Origin: Maniola hyperantus
Taxonomy: Eukaryota > Arthropoda > Insecta > Lepidoptera > Nymphalidae
DNA: 64,000 bases
Assembly: GCF_902806685.2 (NCBI RefSeq)
Contig: NC_048541.1
Coordinates: 2,849,465 to 2,913,464, forward strand
Reading direction: 5' to 3'
Part shown: piece by piece, positions 12,367 through 24,930 of the stretch
Position numbering within the stretch: position 1 is the stretch's first letter
How the letters are laid out: each line of letters starts with the position of its first letter
The notes under the pieces: generated by a model
Seen by the model: the letters and a program-made list of their open reading frames with translations, nothing else
Databases searched by the model: none
What the model was told of the DNA's origin: nothing
Position numbers and translations under genes: made by a program

Positions 12367-13266
12367 TGTAGCTAAGTACTACGTATACCTACTTTTTAGT
12401 TACGGTTCATGGGATACAGACTGCTGACAGACAGACAAGTCAATTGTGTATAGAACACGCATCAGGTAAGGTTCGACGTACTGTAGAAGTGGAAACATAC
12501 CTAATTAATTGTGTGAAAATATCCAAGTCCCATCGTTTGATTTGGAGCGCGATAAAATTAAACTTGCGAACGATTGCCCTTTATTACATTTAGTAGAGCT
12601 CGTAAAAACGGGCGCAGTTAATGGGGCTTAATGAAATAATTGGCGGTATCCGCGGGTAACGCACTTACCTATTACTGTGTGACGTTGAATTCTCTGTGCT
12701 CTGTGACGTTGTAAAGTTATAAATTACGTACTAGGTTCAAACCTATCATCATCATCATCAACCCATCGCCGGCTCACTAGTCACTACTTAGCACGGGTCT
12801 CTTCTCAGAATTGGGTATTTTCCTACTTTTGAATTTGATAAATAATATTATTACTTTATCATAAACTAGGATAAAAAGAATGACGTACGCTGAAAAAAAC
12901 TATTAAAATCCAACAAAGATTTACAAAGTTACAGGCATTTTAATTTTGGAGTGGGAGGGTCTTCTATCCCTTTCTCGCAAAACGAAAATTTGTATGAAAC
13001 CGCACGAAGCTACTATGGCATTGGTAAGGTGTGACGTCAAAATGTTATATATCGCTATCTCTGTCTAATCAGATATATTTAAATGCTTATAACTTTTTTG
13101 TTATTTAATTAGTTTTTCAGTTTACGTCATTATTGTTATCCTAGTTTATAATAAAGTAATAAAAAAGTTGGAGTCAAATACCCAATTAGAAGGGTTTGGC
13201 CATAAGCTACCACACTGGCCAAACATGACCCGATGTTTTACAGTGAAAACAACGCGTTGTGAACTG

Positions 13267-14010
13267 TTTTTAGGGTTCCGTACCTCAAAAGGAAAAAGAG
13301 CCCTTATAGGATCACTTTGTTATTTGTCTGTCTTTTCGTCTGTCGTGTCTGTTAAAAAACCTATAGGGTACTTCCCTTTGACCTAGAATCATGAAATTTG
13401 GTAGGTAGGTCTTATAGCAGACATTCGGAAAAAAAACTGAAAACCGTGAATTTTCACACAAAAAAAATTAAAGGAGATCGCCGTGAACGGGCCCTCTTTT
13501 GTGGCGTCGTGTCAAAACTTAATTTTTTTTAAATGTGTTAATTTTTTACGAAAATATCCACAATTACAGTTAGAATCGTAAACATGCATTTATTTTGAAG
13601 AAGTATTAATTAAATATAACCTCAATATCAGCAATATAAAAAATAAGATTTCTTTATAACCAGGGTGAATAAATAGAAATCGTTTGCAGAATATAAAGAG
13701 TTAATTATTTGTCTTATTATATTAAAACCATGGTGACATAACAATTATATTAGGGGGGCCCAAAGCTCCTAAGAAAATGGGCAATCTCTTTTGGTCATGA
13801 ACTAATAATTAGTATTTTCAATTTTCGAAGTAAGATAACTATATGAAGTGGGGTATCATATGAAAGGTCTTCGCCTGTGTATTCTAAAACAGATTTTTAT
13901 CTCTTTTTATGCATCATAGTTTTTGAATTATCGTGCAAAATGTCGAAAAATTACGACTGTCGTACGGAATCCTCGTTGCGCGAGGCTGACTCGCACTTGG
14001 CCGGTTTTTT
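13267..14010 (+). repeat. Dispersed repeat R3, longest copy
   Basis: About 745 bp from TTTTAGGGTTCCGTACCTCA to GACTCGCACTTGGCCGG plus T-run. Includes GAATCATGAAATTTGGTAGG, AGGGGGGCCCAAAGCTCC and AGTGGGGTATCATATGAAAG. Serves as the reference for the copy split by DIRS copy B. Confidence 0.65.
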
Positions 14011-14351
14011 CGCTCAATACGCGTTTTCGGTCTTTGAGCGTAACATATAATAGGGAAGTCGCAAATATTTAAACTCCCATGACTCCCATGTGTTGGTCTC
14101 TAAGACTTTCCAACTGATACAGAGAAAAGCCATGTATAATCGTTATCAAGTTCGAACAGCCGTATAACACATTGGCAAAGTTTAGTCACTTTCAAAATGG
14201 CGGAGTTAAATTAGCTGTTTGATTATTATTATTAAACTTGTTCGGAATGGTGTCGATGTACGAAGCCTTAGGAAGACATTGAGGTATCGAATGATAACAT
14301 TGCTACAGGTCATCGCCTTGACTTAACTACAACTTACATACCTAACTACTA

Positions 14352-14559
14352 TCCATACTAATATTATAAATGCGAAAGTGTGTCTGTCTGCTAGCCTTTC
14401 ACGGCCCAACCGTTCAACCGATTTTGACAAAATTTGGTACAGAGATAACTTGCATTCCGGGGAAGGACTATTTTTTACCGGCTATTTTTTATCCCGGAAA
14501 ATCAAAAAATTCCCACGGGATTTTCAAAAATCTAACTTCAAGTCGCGGGCATCAACTAG
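14352..14559 (+). mobile_element. Helitron-like H1
   Basis: Complete: preceded by A, starts TCCATACTAATATTATAAAT, ends GCATCAACTAG followed by T, i.e. insertion between A and T as Helitrons do. Confidence 0.65.
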
Positions 14560-14675
14560 TGTTCTAATAATCTAGAGATCTATGTACCTAAACCTATTCT
14601 AAAAAAATATTTTTCAAAATGTAGATAGGTATGTAGGTATGCCTCTGTATAGTGGTAATGGATTTGCATCTACAA

Positions 14676-14803
14676 ACTAGCAATCCGCCCCGGCTTCGCA
14701 CGGGTAACATAATATCTACTTTTATCCAGGAAAATCAAAGAGTTCCCACGGAATTTTAAAAAAAACCTAAATCCACGCGGACGAAGTCGCGGACATCATC
14801 TAG
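14676..14803 (+). mobile_element. Helitron-like composite, 3' end of H1
   Basis: GCCCCGGCTTCGCACGGGTA (the 3' region of another family, inverted) joined to the H1 3' end (CCACGCGGACGAAGTCGCGG...CTAG). Confidence 0.5.
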
Positions 14804-15106
14804 TAAAAAATAAATGTAACCGATCGTGACTATTTATCACTCTCCAAATATAAAGGTCGTATAAAAACTACATTAACTTTCTAATATTGCAGTACACCGC
14901 ATTTCATTCTTTTTTTCATATCAACTAATAATAAAGTTATAAAACATGTCTCGGATATTTTTAATTGGCATTTATGCTTGTTTTTGAATTGTTGTTCTCT
15001 CTATACTTCATTTGTATTTCATTTAAAATCTATGGGCTATTGATTTTAACCCATTCCATTTAACATAATATACTTAGCAGTTTTGAAAATGTTTTATCGT
15101 TTCATG

Positions 15107-15480
15107 AGGGTTCCGTATCTCAAAAAAAACGGAACCCTTATAGAATCACTTTGTTGTCTGTCTGTCTGTCAAGAAACCTATAGGCTTCCTTGACCTAGAA
15201 TCTAGAAAATGTGTTCATGAACAAATACCTATTGCTATTTTCAACTTTCACAGTAAGATTATTATACCAAGTGGGGTGTCATACGAAAGAGCTTTACTTG
15301 TATATTCTAAAACAGATTTTTATTTATTTTTAGACATAATAGTTTTTGTTTTATCGTGCAAAATAACGATAAAATACGATTGTAGTACGGAACCCTGCAA
15401 TCGTGCAAAATAACGGTAAAATACGATTGTAGTACGGAACCCTCAGTGCGCGAGTCTGACTCGCACTTGGCTGGTTTTTT
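15107..15480 (+). repeat. Dispersed repeat R3
   Basis: GGGTTCCGTATCTC to GACTCGCACTTGGCTGG and T-run, with an internal duplicate of the CGTGCAAAATAACGRTAAAA / GATTGTAGTACGGAACCCT segment (about 15355-15395 and 15403-15442). Confidence 0.6.
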
Positions 15481-16236
15481 ATTAAGAAATAGAACTAAAA
15501 CAAACACAACCCTAATCTAAATTGCCCAATAATAAACAGTAAACACCTTATTATAAAACAGTTATTATCATACAACAATTTGACCAATATAAAGTAGTAT
15601 TACGATACTTAAATTATTTATACCTACCAGTCAAATTATAATATCGATCGTACGCACAAATAGCAATAAAGTTTTCAACTTGAACTATTTATCTCAAGGT
15701 AGATACAGATACGCGCTGTAACCGCAACTACTTATTACCCTATTATCTTTACAACGAGTTCAAATCAAAGGCGCCGCTATCGAAAGGCAGGATTTTACGT
15801 AGTAGACTAATCTACTATGTTGGTCCCAAAACCGGTGACTAATGAAAAAGCAGTAGTTTTGCAAGACGCCCACGTTGCTTAATATCCTTTGTCATAGGAT
15901 TTTATATATCTCATTGGATAACACCATAATCTACCAATCTATAATCAATAATAAATTCGATGTAATATAGGTAAAGTCGATAGAGTTAGATGAAAAATTA
16001 AAAAGATCTTCCGGGACTAGATTCACACAGACGCGGACGAAGTCACGACCATTATCTTGTTCGTTTGCCTCAGAGTTTAACTTATTTAATTGTTAGCTAC
16101 GCATAGATATTTCTTCATTAACGTGATCTTACAAACTCATTAAAAGTTACCAACAAAACTTCTAAAAACTCCAGACTTGAAACGTAGCGTTGGAAAACAC
16201 GAAAATCGATTTACCGTGAAAGCGCGTGTAAATAAA

Positions 16237-16538
16237 TCTAAATATATAAAAGGAAAAGGTGATTGACTGACTGACTGACTGATCTATCAACGCACAGCTC
16301 AAACTCCAGTAGTTTAGATCGGGCTGAAATCAGGCATGCAGATTGCTATTATGACGTAGGCATCCGCTAAGAAAGGTTTTTTTTCTCAATTTCAATTTCA
16401 ATTTACTGCAATTCCATATACCCAAAATAGAATTATGGATATCCAGTTTGGATTTTTGAAAATTCAACCGCCAAAGGGTTATTAAATAGGGGTTTGAAAT
16501 TTGTGTAGCCCACGCGGACGAAGTCGCGAGCATAAGTT
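16237..16538 (+). mobile_element. Helitron-like H2 with internal insertion
   Basis: Starts TCTAAATATATAAAAGGAAA and ends GCGAGCATAAGTTA. About 75 bp between GAAAGG (16377) and TTTTTGAAAATTC (16455) is extra, containing a (TTTCAA)n stretch and ATTCCATATACCC. Confidence 0.6.
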
Positions 16539-16574
16539 AAATAATGTAGGTATAATATTATTTACCTACAACGA

Positions 16575-16810
16575 ATCATCATCATCATGATCAACCCATC
16601 GCCGGCCCACTAGGTACTGAGCACGGGCACAGAATATATAATAGTACTACGGCACGGGTCTAAAGACGTCGCTTCTATTTAGGAAGTCGGGTTAGATATC
16701 GGGCACGCACCTGTAAATTTTGGAGTTATGTGCGTTTTAAGCAATTAAGCACTTGCTGTAACGGTGAAGGAAAACATCGTGAGGAAACCTGCATGCTTGA
16801 GAGTTCTCTA
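16575..16810 (-). mobile_element. SINE fragment(s), rearranged
   Basis: The tail end (CATCATCATGATCAACCCATCGCC) at 16575-16640 is on the minus strand. It is followed by head/body pieces out of order (GGCACGCACCTGT, GTTATGTGCGTTTTAAGCAA, GAAGGAAAACATCGTGAGGA), implying inversion within the copy. Confidence 0.5.
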
Positions 16811-17218
16811 CAAATATTCTCAAAGGGTGTAAATAATTGTATTTACAATGAATACTGAAAATAATTTGTTTTGGTAATTTGTATTTGTACAAACAAGTCT
16901 GCTGTCGACGACACTACTCATGGAGCCGGTTTGTGTAAATGTAATTTACATTTTATCTCTTTAATACTTTCGCTTACAAGTTACACACAAAGATTACCGT
17001 AAAACGGGTTTGTAAATTAATATTTTATGTATCGAACCAACATTATATTACTTACTAATTTGAATAAAATAACTTTGTATCAACTCGACTCGAGTCTCCG
17101 TTTTTTGTAAGTGGTTGCCGTAGAATAGATACGCGTATATCATGCCTTAGGTATACTCAAAATATACATCTTCATTGTATTCCTAAAAATATTACTATAA
17201 TGAAGTACCTATACCTTT

Positions 17219-17340
17219 TCAAACAAAAAAAGAATTTTCAAAATCGGTCCAGGCGTCTTCGAGTAATCGGGGAACATACATTAAAAAAAGATTCCGACGA
17301 ATTGAGAGCCTCCTCCTTTTTTGAAGTCGGTTAAAAATGC
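17219..17340 (-). repeat. Dispersed repeat, minus-strand copy of 27147-27360
   Basis: GGTCCAGGCGTCTTCGAGTA and TTCCGACGAATTGAGAGCCT, ending CTTTTTTGAAGTCGGTTAAA. Confidence 0.65.
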
Positions 17341-17654
17341 TACTATTTCCCAAATACCTACTCCTGTTACAAGTAACATATTTAGCAAGCAAATAGACAT
17401 CGTTGCTCGAATTTGACACATCAATTCGTATTCCCATATTATTTTCTATCCTATTTCCTACTTGTGACAAGTTCGTCCCAGGAAGTGACCCGGCCGGGTG
17501 GAGCCGTCTGGAAATATTGTGTAACTTGTTAAAGTTTCCGGCGCGTCGGGATGGAAATAATTACCAGCCTCGAGTCCAATAGTCTGAGAGATTCCGTATT
17601 ATTGGAAAAGCAAACACAATTAAGGTCCGAAAGTGTTAGGCTTACCTTGCCATG

Positions 17655-17935
17655 GTACGGAACCCTTTGTGTGCGAATCCGACTCACACTTGACCGGTTT
17701 TTTTAGAGTTCCGTACCTCAAAAGAAAAATTGGAACCTTTATAGGATCACTTTGTTGTCTGACCGTCTGTTTGTCTGTCTGGGAACCTACAGGGTACTTC
17801 CCGTTGACCTAGAATCATGAAATTTGGCAGGTAGGTAGGTCTTATACCATTAGGGGAAAAATCTGAAAACCGTGAATTTGTGGTTACATCACACAAAAAA
17901 AATGTGTTCACGAAAAATTTATGTCATAACTAATT
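17655..17935 (+). repeat. Dispersed repeat R3, end piece followed by start piece
   Basis: TACGGAACCCTTTGTGTGCG ... CACACTTGACCGGTTTTTTT is the 3' end, immediately followed by GAGTTCCGTACCTCAAAAG, the 5' part: a head-to-tail junction of two copies. Confidence 0.6.
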
Positions 17936-18017
17936 TGCAGTGACTTGATAATACAGTCGATGGAAGCGGACTAACCGTAAGGCTAGCTGAAAGCGCGGCG
18001 TTAGCAGAACTCCTCTA

Positions 18018-18165
18018 CCCCCGCCGTCGATGGACAGAAGACGACATCAAACGAGGCACAGGGAGCCACTGGATTCAGGCGGCTCAAGATCGTGGCGTGT
18101 GGAAATCCCTACAAAACCTATGTCTACCAGTGGATGTCTATCGGTTGACGATGATTAGTTCAGCG
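18018..18165 (+). mobile_element. 3' end of a non-LTR retrotransposon (endonuclease-RT type)
   Basis: Encodes RRRWTEDDIKRGTG, then WIQAAQDRGVWKSLQ, a C-terminal block common in insect endonuclease-reverse transcriptases, followed by CAGTGGATGTCTATCGGTTG and GATGATT. The same end occurs at 28266-28470. Upstream sequence is not recognisable. Confidence 0.65.
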
Positions 18166-19984
18166 TCAAATGACTGATTTACAAAAAGCATTTCCTCGAA
18201 GGTAGGTAAGTACTCCTAAAGTTGAAGCCATCATGCGCTCCATTGCTCGCTCTAGTAACACACCATCTCTTTGCAAACAGTAATTTGCGAAATACTAACT
18301 TTTAGATAAAGTTTTGGACAAAATATTTTGATGGTTCCGCAAATCTTGTTAACAAATTAATGGCGCGGCATTCGATAAAGGAATTTTTATTGTAACTTGA
18401 GAAAAGCTGCGTATTTTTGTCGAGGAAGTTTCGTTCCTGCCTCGTCCACGAGTAATATTGCCTAATATTTAGTACACAGTCGATGTATACCTAGTATTTA
18501 GTAGATACATACTTACGTACTTAGTCGAGGTTCCCTGGACACGTATGAAGCGATTCACTGCCTAGTTAGACACGCTTCTAGAAAATGGAATGCCCATCTG
18601 GCGTGTGTTTTTCATGCCATAATACCAATATTGTAACCTTCAGCAGAAGACAGAATAGCCATCTTCTACTCAGACTCTTGATCCGGGTTTTTTTTATTCA
18701 AATCTTTCAGCCTATGTGCGTGTTGAAGTCCTGTCAGTCCAAAACGGCCAGAAGGCATCTACAATGTTGCATCATTCCGAGCGGTTTAGAACCACATTTT
18801 TAACCTCATTATGTTTCGGAAGACTGAGCGGTCTGTAGGCAGCTTTAGTCAAGTCAACCTTACAAATCCGGTAAGGTTGGTTCGGCCAAGGAAATCCAAT
18901 TTTCTCAATAAACTTTTAATGAGCATCACAACAACTTCCGCTTCGACCTTGTAGCGACATTTAAAGTTATCTATCTATATGGAGAAAATTGGATTTTCAC
19001 CAACCTTTCCTACTGCTTGCAGACTGTTCAGACTGTATCCTTTAACAACCTTCATTACCATACGCCACGCCGCGCTGTCAAGATTGGTGAACTTGCTTAT
19101 AGGATTCTCTAACTTTCTTCTGCGTGTTCCTGAATATGGGATATGATAGGTTCCTTCCCACGCCATACTGTTAGATTCCTTTCGCAGTATAGATATGACT
19201 ATTCCACTTAAGAAGCCTATAATCTCGGATATTGGCGAATCCTTGCATAACTGAAATTTTCATTAACCTAAGCAAAATTTGATTCAAATGATTTGATTTG
19301 ATTTGAATTTTAATTCCACGCGATACGACACAAAGATTAAGGTAATTTACCAATGAAACTTTTCTTTTAAATAAAGTAGTTACTTGTATTCTGTTAAAAC
19401 TTGCGTAAGTAGTTGTCAACTATTTCCAGTAGCATCTGATGCTAATCCTGAAACCTTAGAGGAATTGTTCTAAAGCAGTGCTACCGGTTTATCCGGAGGT
19501 CACTTGGCAATGACTCCGTGTATAAACGGGTAGCCTGTCAAATATGGTAAGGAATAATAAGCTGCTACGACCAGGATATAAACATGTTATGTCCAAAAAT
19601 GATCGCCTCAAATATTATATATTGTTAGATTCATCTCTATCATCTATCTCTGATTTGATTTGATTTATTTATTCATTTGCTTTCATGGTTACATTAACCC
19701 CCGTTAGGGCATTGCAAAGTTAGGTACATTAACAATACATACAATATACATGCTAAATATATAATTATTATACAATTACATGCAAACTACGTGTTACATT
19801 ATTTTATATTATTTTACATTTATCAGGTAATTATATAGGGCATTCATTTTGAATCGAAATTATTTTTATTTATTGATTGATCGCACTAATTCATTAAGTT
19901 TGTTATAATGTCAATTAGTTTCTTCTTTGTTAATAATTTAGTAATATTAATCTCTATCTCTATCTTCAAGATCTTTTGATTCGT
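18166..19984. other. No gene recognised; old repeat pieces
   Basis: An imperfect inverted pair (about 18868-18910 and 18980-19015: GGAAATCCAATTTTCTCAAT / GGAGAAAATTGGATTTTCAC). Minus-strand LINE-type (GATTT)n tails at about 19285 and 19655. No host exon seen. Confidence 0.45.
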
Positions 19985-20307
19985 ATTATACATTCGTTGC
20001 TTCATTATTCATATATGATTTTATACACTGTAGTTTCCCTATTTACTTGGTAACCTCGCACAATTTTAAAGATTTATTTTAAAACAATTCAAAACGTATT
20101 TCCGGCGTACTCGCCCCCACTACGACGCCTCGGCTTTAGCTCATTCCTTTTTTGTGCGCGGTAACTATCGCACGCGCCTTCCGAGCACCATGCAGAAAAG
20201 ATGTGCGCAGTCTCAAATTGAGAAATACGCAAGAAAAATAAGAAGAAACGAATAAGGTTAGTAAAGTGTTTCTTTAAAGTGCCTTTTAGTGAAGTGAAAG
20301 TGAACAT

Positions 20308-20586
20308 AAGTTTTGGAATGCACTGGGATTGACTGCGAGTCAATAACTTTGACATATCCCAAAACAAGATACCCACTTATTATAAAACGGGTACGACCAA
20401 TGAGGCATCGGGGTTGACCGAGAGTCTCCCACGATGACCTAAGCAGACATAAGTTTTGGAATGCACTGGGATTGACTGCGAGTCAATAACTTTGACATAT
20501 CCCGAAACAAGATACCTACCCACTTATTATAAAACGGGTAAGGCATCGGGGTTGACTGCGAGTCTCCAACGATGACCTAAGCAGAA
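20308..20586 (+). repeat. Two 134-141 bp tandem units in DIRS copy A
   Basis: Two head-to-tail units, each containing AAGTTTTGGAATGCACTGGG, TGCGAGTCAATAACTTTGAC and GATGACCTAAGCAGA. Three units are present at the matching place in copy B (42523-42950). The array lies between the left end and the gag-like ORF, in the untranslated leader. The second unit has an extra CTAC. Confidence 0.85.
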
Positions 20587-20825
20587 CATACTTACAATCT
20601 AAAATAGATGTAACGTTCCTCTGCGATCAGGAAAAGTCTTTTTCAAAGTATTTTCCGTTTTTCGATCTACCCTCAAGTTTTTATTTTCATAAATAAAATT
20701 ACAAAATTGTAATCTTAGATAACAGAGATCATGGACACAACTGTGACACGATCCCGAGTCAGCAGTAGCTGCTCCAGAAATCACACTAGAGGCGGGGCCG
20801 GTATCTAACGATAGCGCCGACTAAA

Positions 20826-21164
20826 ATGAGGGCGTGGCTGGGCCTGACCTTTACTAGTGATTTGCCAAATTTGGGCCCAGAAATACTGGATGCCCTCGGG
20901 GAGTCTACGTCCGACTCACCAGACAGAGAAAAATTCACGACAATTTATCAAAATTGTGGCTTCCTTTACTACGGAAAGGTATGCCAAATCCCAGACAACT
21001 ATAGGCTCCTGCAGGCGCCTAAACTAAACGCAGAGCCGCGATACTGGACATGGTCCGGAACGCAGCAACAGCTGAGTGCAGGAATCACTGCCTTCAACAG
21101 GGGTATTGATTTGCTCTTAAAGAGCGACAACAAAACATCTCAGCAGATGCAGGTTGCTAATTGA
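20826..21164 (+). pseudogene. DIRS copy A gag-like ORF (112 aa plus decayed continuation)
   Basis: Opens MRAWLGLTFTSDLPNLG and runs to a TGA after QMQVAN; 90% or more identical to the ORF in copy B at 41947-42288. Position before the RT and length fit a DIRS gag (ORF1) remnant. No zinc knuckle is seen. Coding-like sequence seems to continue beyond the stop with frameshifts to an A-run at about 21353-21371 and a GC-rich Arg/Pro/Ala segment at 21415-21590. The function in the family is a nucleocapsid-like protein; assignment here is by position, not by a motif. Confidence 0.6.
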
Positions 21165-21589
21165 TTCACATCATTTAGCAACTCAAAGTAGAATAAGACT
21201 GATAAGTTCCAGTTTAAATAAATCGTTTTTATACAATATAATAAGCGAATCCAAGCGAGATGATTAACTTTTGGCTCAACTTTATCTGAGAACATAAGGG
21301 CTGCAAAAGCTATCGAGAAGCAGGGTCTTTTCATCAAAAGACCTGCTAAACCAAAAAAAAAAAAAAAAAAAACACAGCCGTCCAGCTCTCGAGCAACTTC
21401 CTACCGGGGAAACTATGCGCCGCCTCAGTACCCGGCGAGCAGGGGGGGGAGGGGCGCGGAGACCACCGCAGGAGGCCAACGACCTTAGGTGTTCGCCGCC
21501 CTTACACAGCGTCAGCGCAGCAGCCGCAGCGAGCTGCGACTCAGTGGAAGCCCCCTGCCCTAACGCAGAATCATCACTAGCACATGTAC

Positions 21590-23100
21590 ATACAGGTCGT
21601 CTTACCCATTTTTATGATTGTTGGTTAAAAATAACTAATAATAGTGTTGTACTAGATTGGGTTAAACATGGCTATACTATACCATTTAGAACTGTAGAAA
21701 ATCCAAAAATCAGTCTATAATAGGTACCTACCTCAAAATAGTTCTCACATTCGGAAAACTTACAAAATACTTGAAACAATTAATAAATTAATTGCACTAG
21801 GGGCTATATCGGAGTGCAAAAGGACAAAAGATCAATTCATATCCAAGATAGGTACCTACCTATTTCTTACTCCAAAACCTAACGGTAACAAACGTTTAGT
21901 AACGAGCATTTCAAAATGGAGGATTACCGAACTGCATGTAAATTAATTCCACGTCATGGATACCTAGCTACCATCTATCTTAAAGATGCATATTATTTCT
22001 TCGTACCTGTCCGGCCTTCTGACCGCAAGTACTTAAGATTTTGTTTTCAGCCTCATATTATTCATCCAAAATATTTACGTACGGCTTTAATGGCCTTCCG
22101 TTTGGCTTATCAGTGGCCCCACGTAGGTTTACTAAGATCATGAGGGAAGTGTTGGCATATCTAAGAAATCGGGGCTTTCAGTCGGTATGTTACTTAGATG
22201 ACATTCTGTGTATCAGCGAAACATGTAAGCAGTGCTTAGATAATGTTAACGAAACGTTAAAGATATTGCATTGTCTGTAATTATTGAACTCCGCGACAAT
22301 CCTTCAAGTTCCTAGGATTCGTATAGGACACTAAATGTCTTATAAGCATGTATCTTTCCGCCGATAAGCGTTGTAAAATTGCCGAGTTGGTCACAAGTTT
22401 ACTAAACTGACAGCCAAGAGTTCTATTCGTGAATTTACCCGTCTTATCGAGTTTTAGTTGCAGCTTGTCCAGTAGCTAAGTATACATGGATGTATACTAA
22501 GATCTTAGAGCGGCAAAAATACCTAGCCCTGCTTAAATATGGTAATTACGAGGCAAAAATCAATCTGTCAAACGTTATATTAGATGATCTAAATTAGTAG
22601 ATTTTAAATATTGATACTACATCCAACTTTATATGACAACCTAACTTCAAACTCGAGACCTATTCCGACGCGTCTAGAATAGGCTAGGGGCTGTATGTGA
22701 AAAGAACCAAGTTAGTGGCAGATGGAAAGCCACAGAAAAAGCGAACCATATTAATTATTTGGAACTAATGGCCGCTCTTCTAGGCTTGAGGTCGTTTGCT
22801 AGCAATGTAACCGACTGTGCATTATTACTACGCATAGATAAATATATGAACCGTATGGGGGGCATACAATATCCCCACCTACACGATTTAGCTAGAGTAC
22901 TTACTTTGAAAATGGTGTGAACAATGCGGACTTTGGATATTCGCATCGTAAACATGTGAACATCAAAGAAAACCGCGACGACGACGCCGCTTCCAGAGTA
23001 ATCAATCCAGATGATGATTTTCCATGATATCAACAATATTTTGGCCAACCAGAGATAGACTTATTCGCATCACCTGACGATGCGAAGTGTTCCAGATGTA
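21590..23100 (+). pseudogene. DIRS copy A reverse transcriptase-RNase H
   Basis: Frames together give the DIRS RT pattern: GRLTHFYDCWLKIT...DWVKHGY.IPF at 21597-21690, DAYYFFVPVRPSDRKYLRF at about 21987-22042, YGFNGLPFGLSVAPR..FTKIM at 22080-22142, and the catalytic YLDD at 22191-22202. The RNase H follows: YSDAS at about 22661-22675, then NYLELMAALLGLRS (22753-22795) and PEIDLFAS (about 23049-23075), the last a marker of DIRS elements. It is disrupted by a frame change near 22045-22080, a stop after KILHCL (22278-22280) and many later stops. The same stop is in copy B, so it predates the copies' separation. Not functional as read. Confidence 0.85.
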
Positions 23101-23229
23101 TTCCATGAAAAACAAATCCTGACTAACTTTTCGCTAATACTTAAATGCCTTAGAAAAATCATTGATGATAAAGCAAGGGAGTATAAAGCAGTATACTGGT
23201 ATATCCCCACTGGCCTTCGCAGCCGTGGT

Positions 23230-23945
23230 TACCGCTACTGCAAAACTTAATAGTTTCAGATGTGTATTATCTAAATCCCAAAAACACGTCTTGCAATCTC
23301 GTTTCAGAGATCATCATCCCTTGTACAAGCGTCTCACCCGGGCTGTCGCGAGGCTCTGCGGCAACCTTTCTCCGAAAAGGCGTTTGTCCAGCATCATCTA
23401 CGCTAATGATAGCTTCGCTCTCTGACAGTACTGTGAAGTCGCTTAAGCTGTGGTGGCAATATTGCATCGAGAACAACATTGACGTATTCGAGCCCTCGAA
23501 AAAATCATACTTACATTCCTAACAACACAATTTAATAGTAGTTGTGCGTATGGCAGTCTAAATCCTCACCGTTCTGCTTTGTCAGCATTTATATTTATAA
23601 CATCGGCTGAGACGAGTGTGTGAAGCGCCCTCTTAAAGGTGCATACAAATCGAGGCCTATAAAATCCAATTACTCGAGCACTTGGGATCCACAAGTAGTT
23701 TTAAACTTTATTTCAACATGGTTCCCTAATACCGAGCTTATCCTCGAAAAGGCCACGAATTAACTTGTAATCTCCTTAGCACTCGGTACCTGTCTCTTAT
23801 CAAGCTCGACAATATCAAGTTTTCCGAGACCGGTGCCAAAATAATGATAACAGACATCATAGAAACGTCTGCACCTGGTAGAGATCGACCAGTTTTGTGC
23901 CTGCCATACTTTAGACAAAATAAGTATTTGCCCAGCTAGTGTCCT
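23230..23945 (+). pseudogene. DIRS copy A tyrosine recombinase
   Basis: N-terminal (SAM-like) half: SPGLSRGSAATFLRKG, then ASLSDSTVKSLKLWWQYCIE at 23330-23500. The catalytic part is read across several frames: WDPQVVLNFISTWFPN (about 23683-23730), then LALGTC and RDRPVLCLPYF near 23775-23915. Layout follows DIRS YR domains, where this enzyme integrates a circular intermediate without a target-site duplication. Internal stops such as TAA at about 23761 make it a pseudogene. I could not place all of the R-H-R-Y catalytic residues. Confidence 0.7.
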
Positions 23946-24041
23946 TTCACATTTTTTAGTATTTAAATTTACAGGTCAATACAACAAAAAAAAAAAAAAA
24001 AAAAACTATATAATATATACTATACATACAGAAAAACCTAT

Positions 24042-24332
24042 AAAGATATATAATAATTTACCAGACAAAATTCGTAACATAAACAATGAAAATAAATTCA
24101 ACAAAATATTAAAAAACTTTTTATTAGAAAAGGGCTACTATGCCGTAAATGATTTCCTAAACGACGAACATAAAAATAAATAATAATATCGGTCTCCCTA
24201 CCAAGGTCTAAGGACCAAATTGCGACACCCAAACTGGGTATCCATAATACTTTATACATGCTTAATATGATGTAATGAGTTATGGAAATGCAATAAATAA
24301 AAATTGAAATTGAAAATTGAAATTGAACCTAT
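24042..24332 (+). mobile_element. 5'-truncated non-LTR retrotransposon inside DIRS copy A
   Basis: Absent from copy B at the same site. Flanked by a 7-bp direct repeat AACCTAT (24035-24041 and 24326-24332). The inserted sequence encodes the C-terminal 46 codons of a LINE ORF2 (YNNLPDKIRNINNENKF, then FLLEKGYYAVNDFLN) ending in TAA at 24181-24183, then a short 3' UTR and a GAAATT-type simple tail. A classic target-primed 3' end. The LINE clade is not assignable from this much. Confidence 0.85.
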
Positions 24333-24882
24333 CACTAAAAAATTTATTAGTGATAAGTTCAGATTACATTTCTAAACTAGAAATATAAGACCTGAGAGAA
24401 CAAATACGCTCCTGTTAACACAGAAGCGATCATAATATAAAGCTGCGATAACGCAGTCCATCGGTAGACGGATGAAACAAGTCCGGTCAGAGAGCGGTGT
24501 ACACATCGCCGTAGGTATTCGGTGTGCGCAGTACGCGCCTCGCGTCTACTTCGGCCGCGAGCTCTGCCGACGTCATTATCGGAACTATTCGCAAGACCAC
24601 AGGCTGGACTAGCTCCTCTGACTCTTTTGTCCAATTCTACAACAGAATTATCCTGGACGAAGGGGAATTCACCCGATCAGTAATCAAGTATCAATAAATT
24701 AAGATAAGACTTGATCAATATCATTGATTAGGACAGTGAACTAGTTACTTAGATTAATAAGAACTAGGTACATATAATTATTAAAATACATAAGCTGATT
24801 TGTGTATTAATCATAAAATCTAAAATCATAATAATAACAAATTATGCTTTTAATTCCAAAACTTTCTTCTCTTAACATCTAC

Positions 24883-24930
24883 AGTGTATAAAATCATATA
24901 TGAATAATGAAGCAACGAATGTATAATAAA
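24883..24930 (-). repeat. Internal inverted copy of the DIRS left end (48 bp)
   Basis: TACAGTGTATAAAATCATAT... to ...CGAATGTATAAT is the exact reverse complement of the first 48 bp of copy A (19985-20032). DIRS elements carry inverted terminal repeats and an internal complementary region used to close the circular intermediate; this is the natural candidate for the right inverted repeat. Confidence 0.8.
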
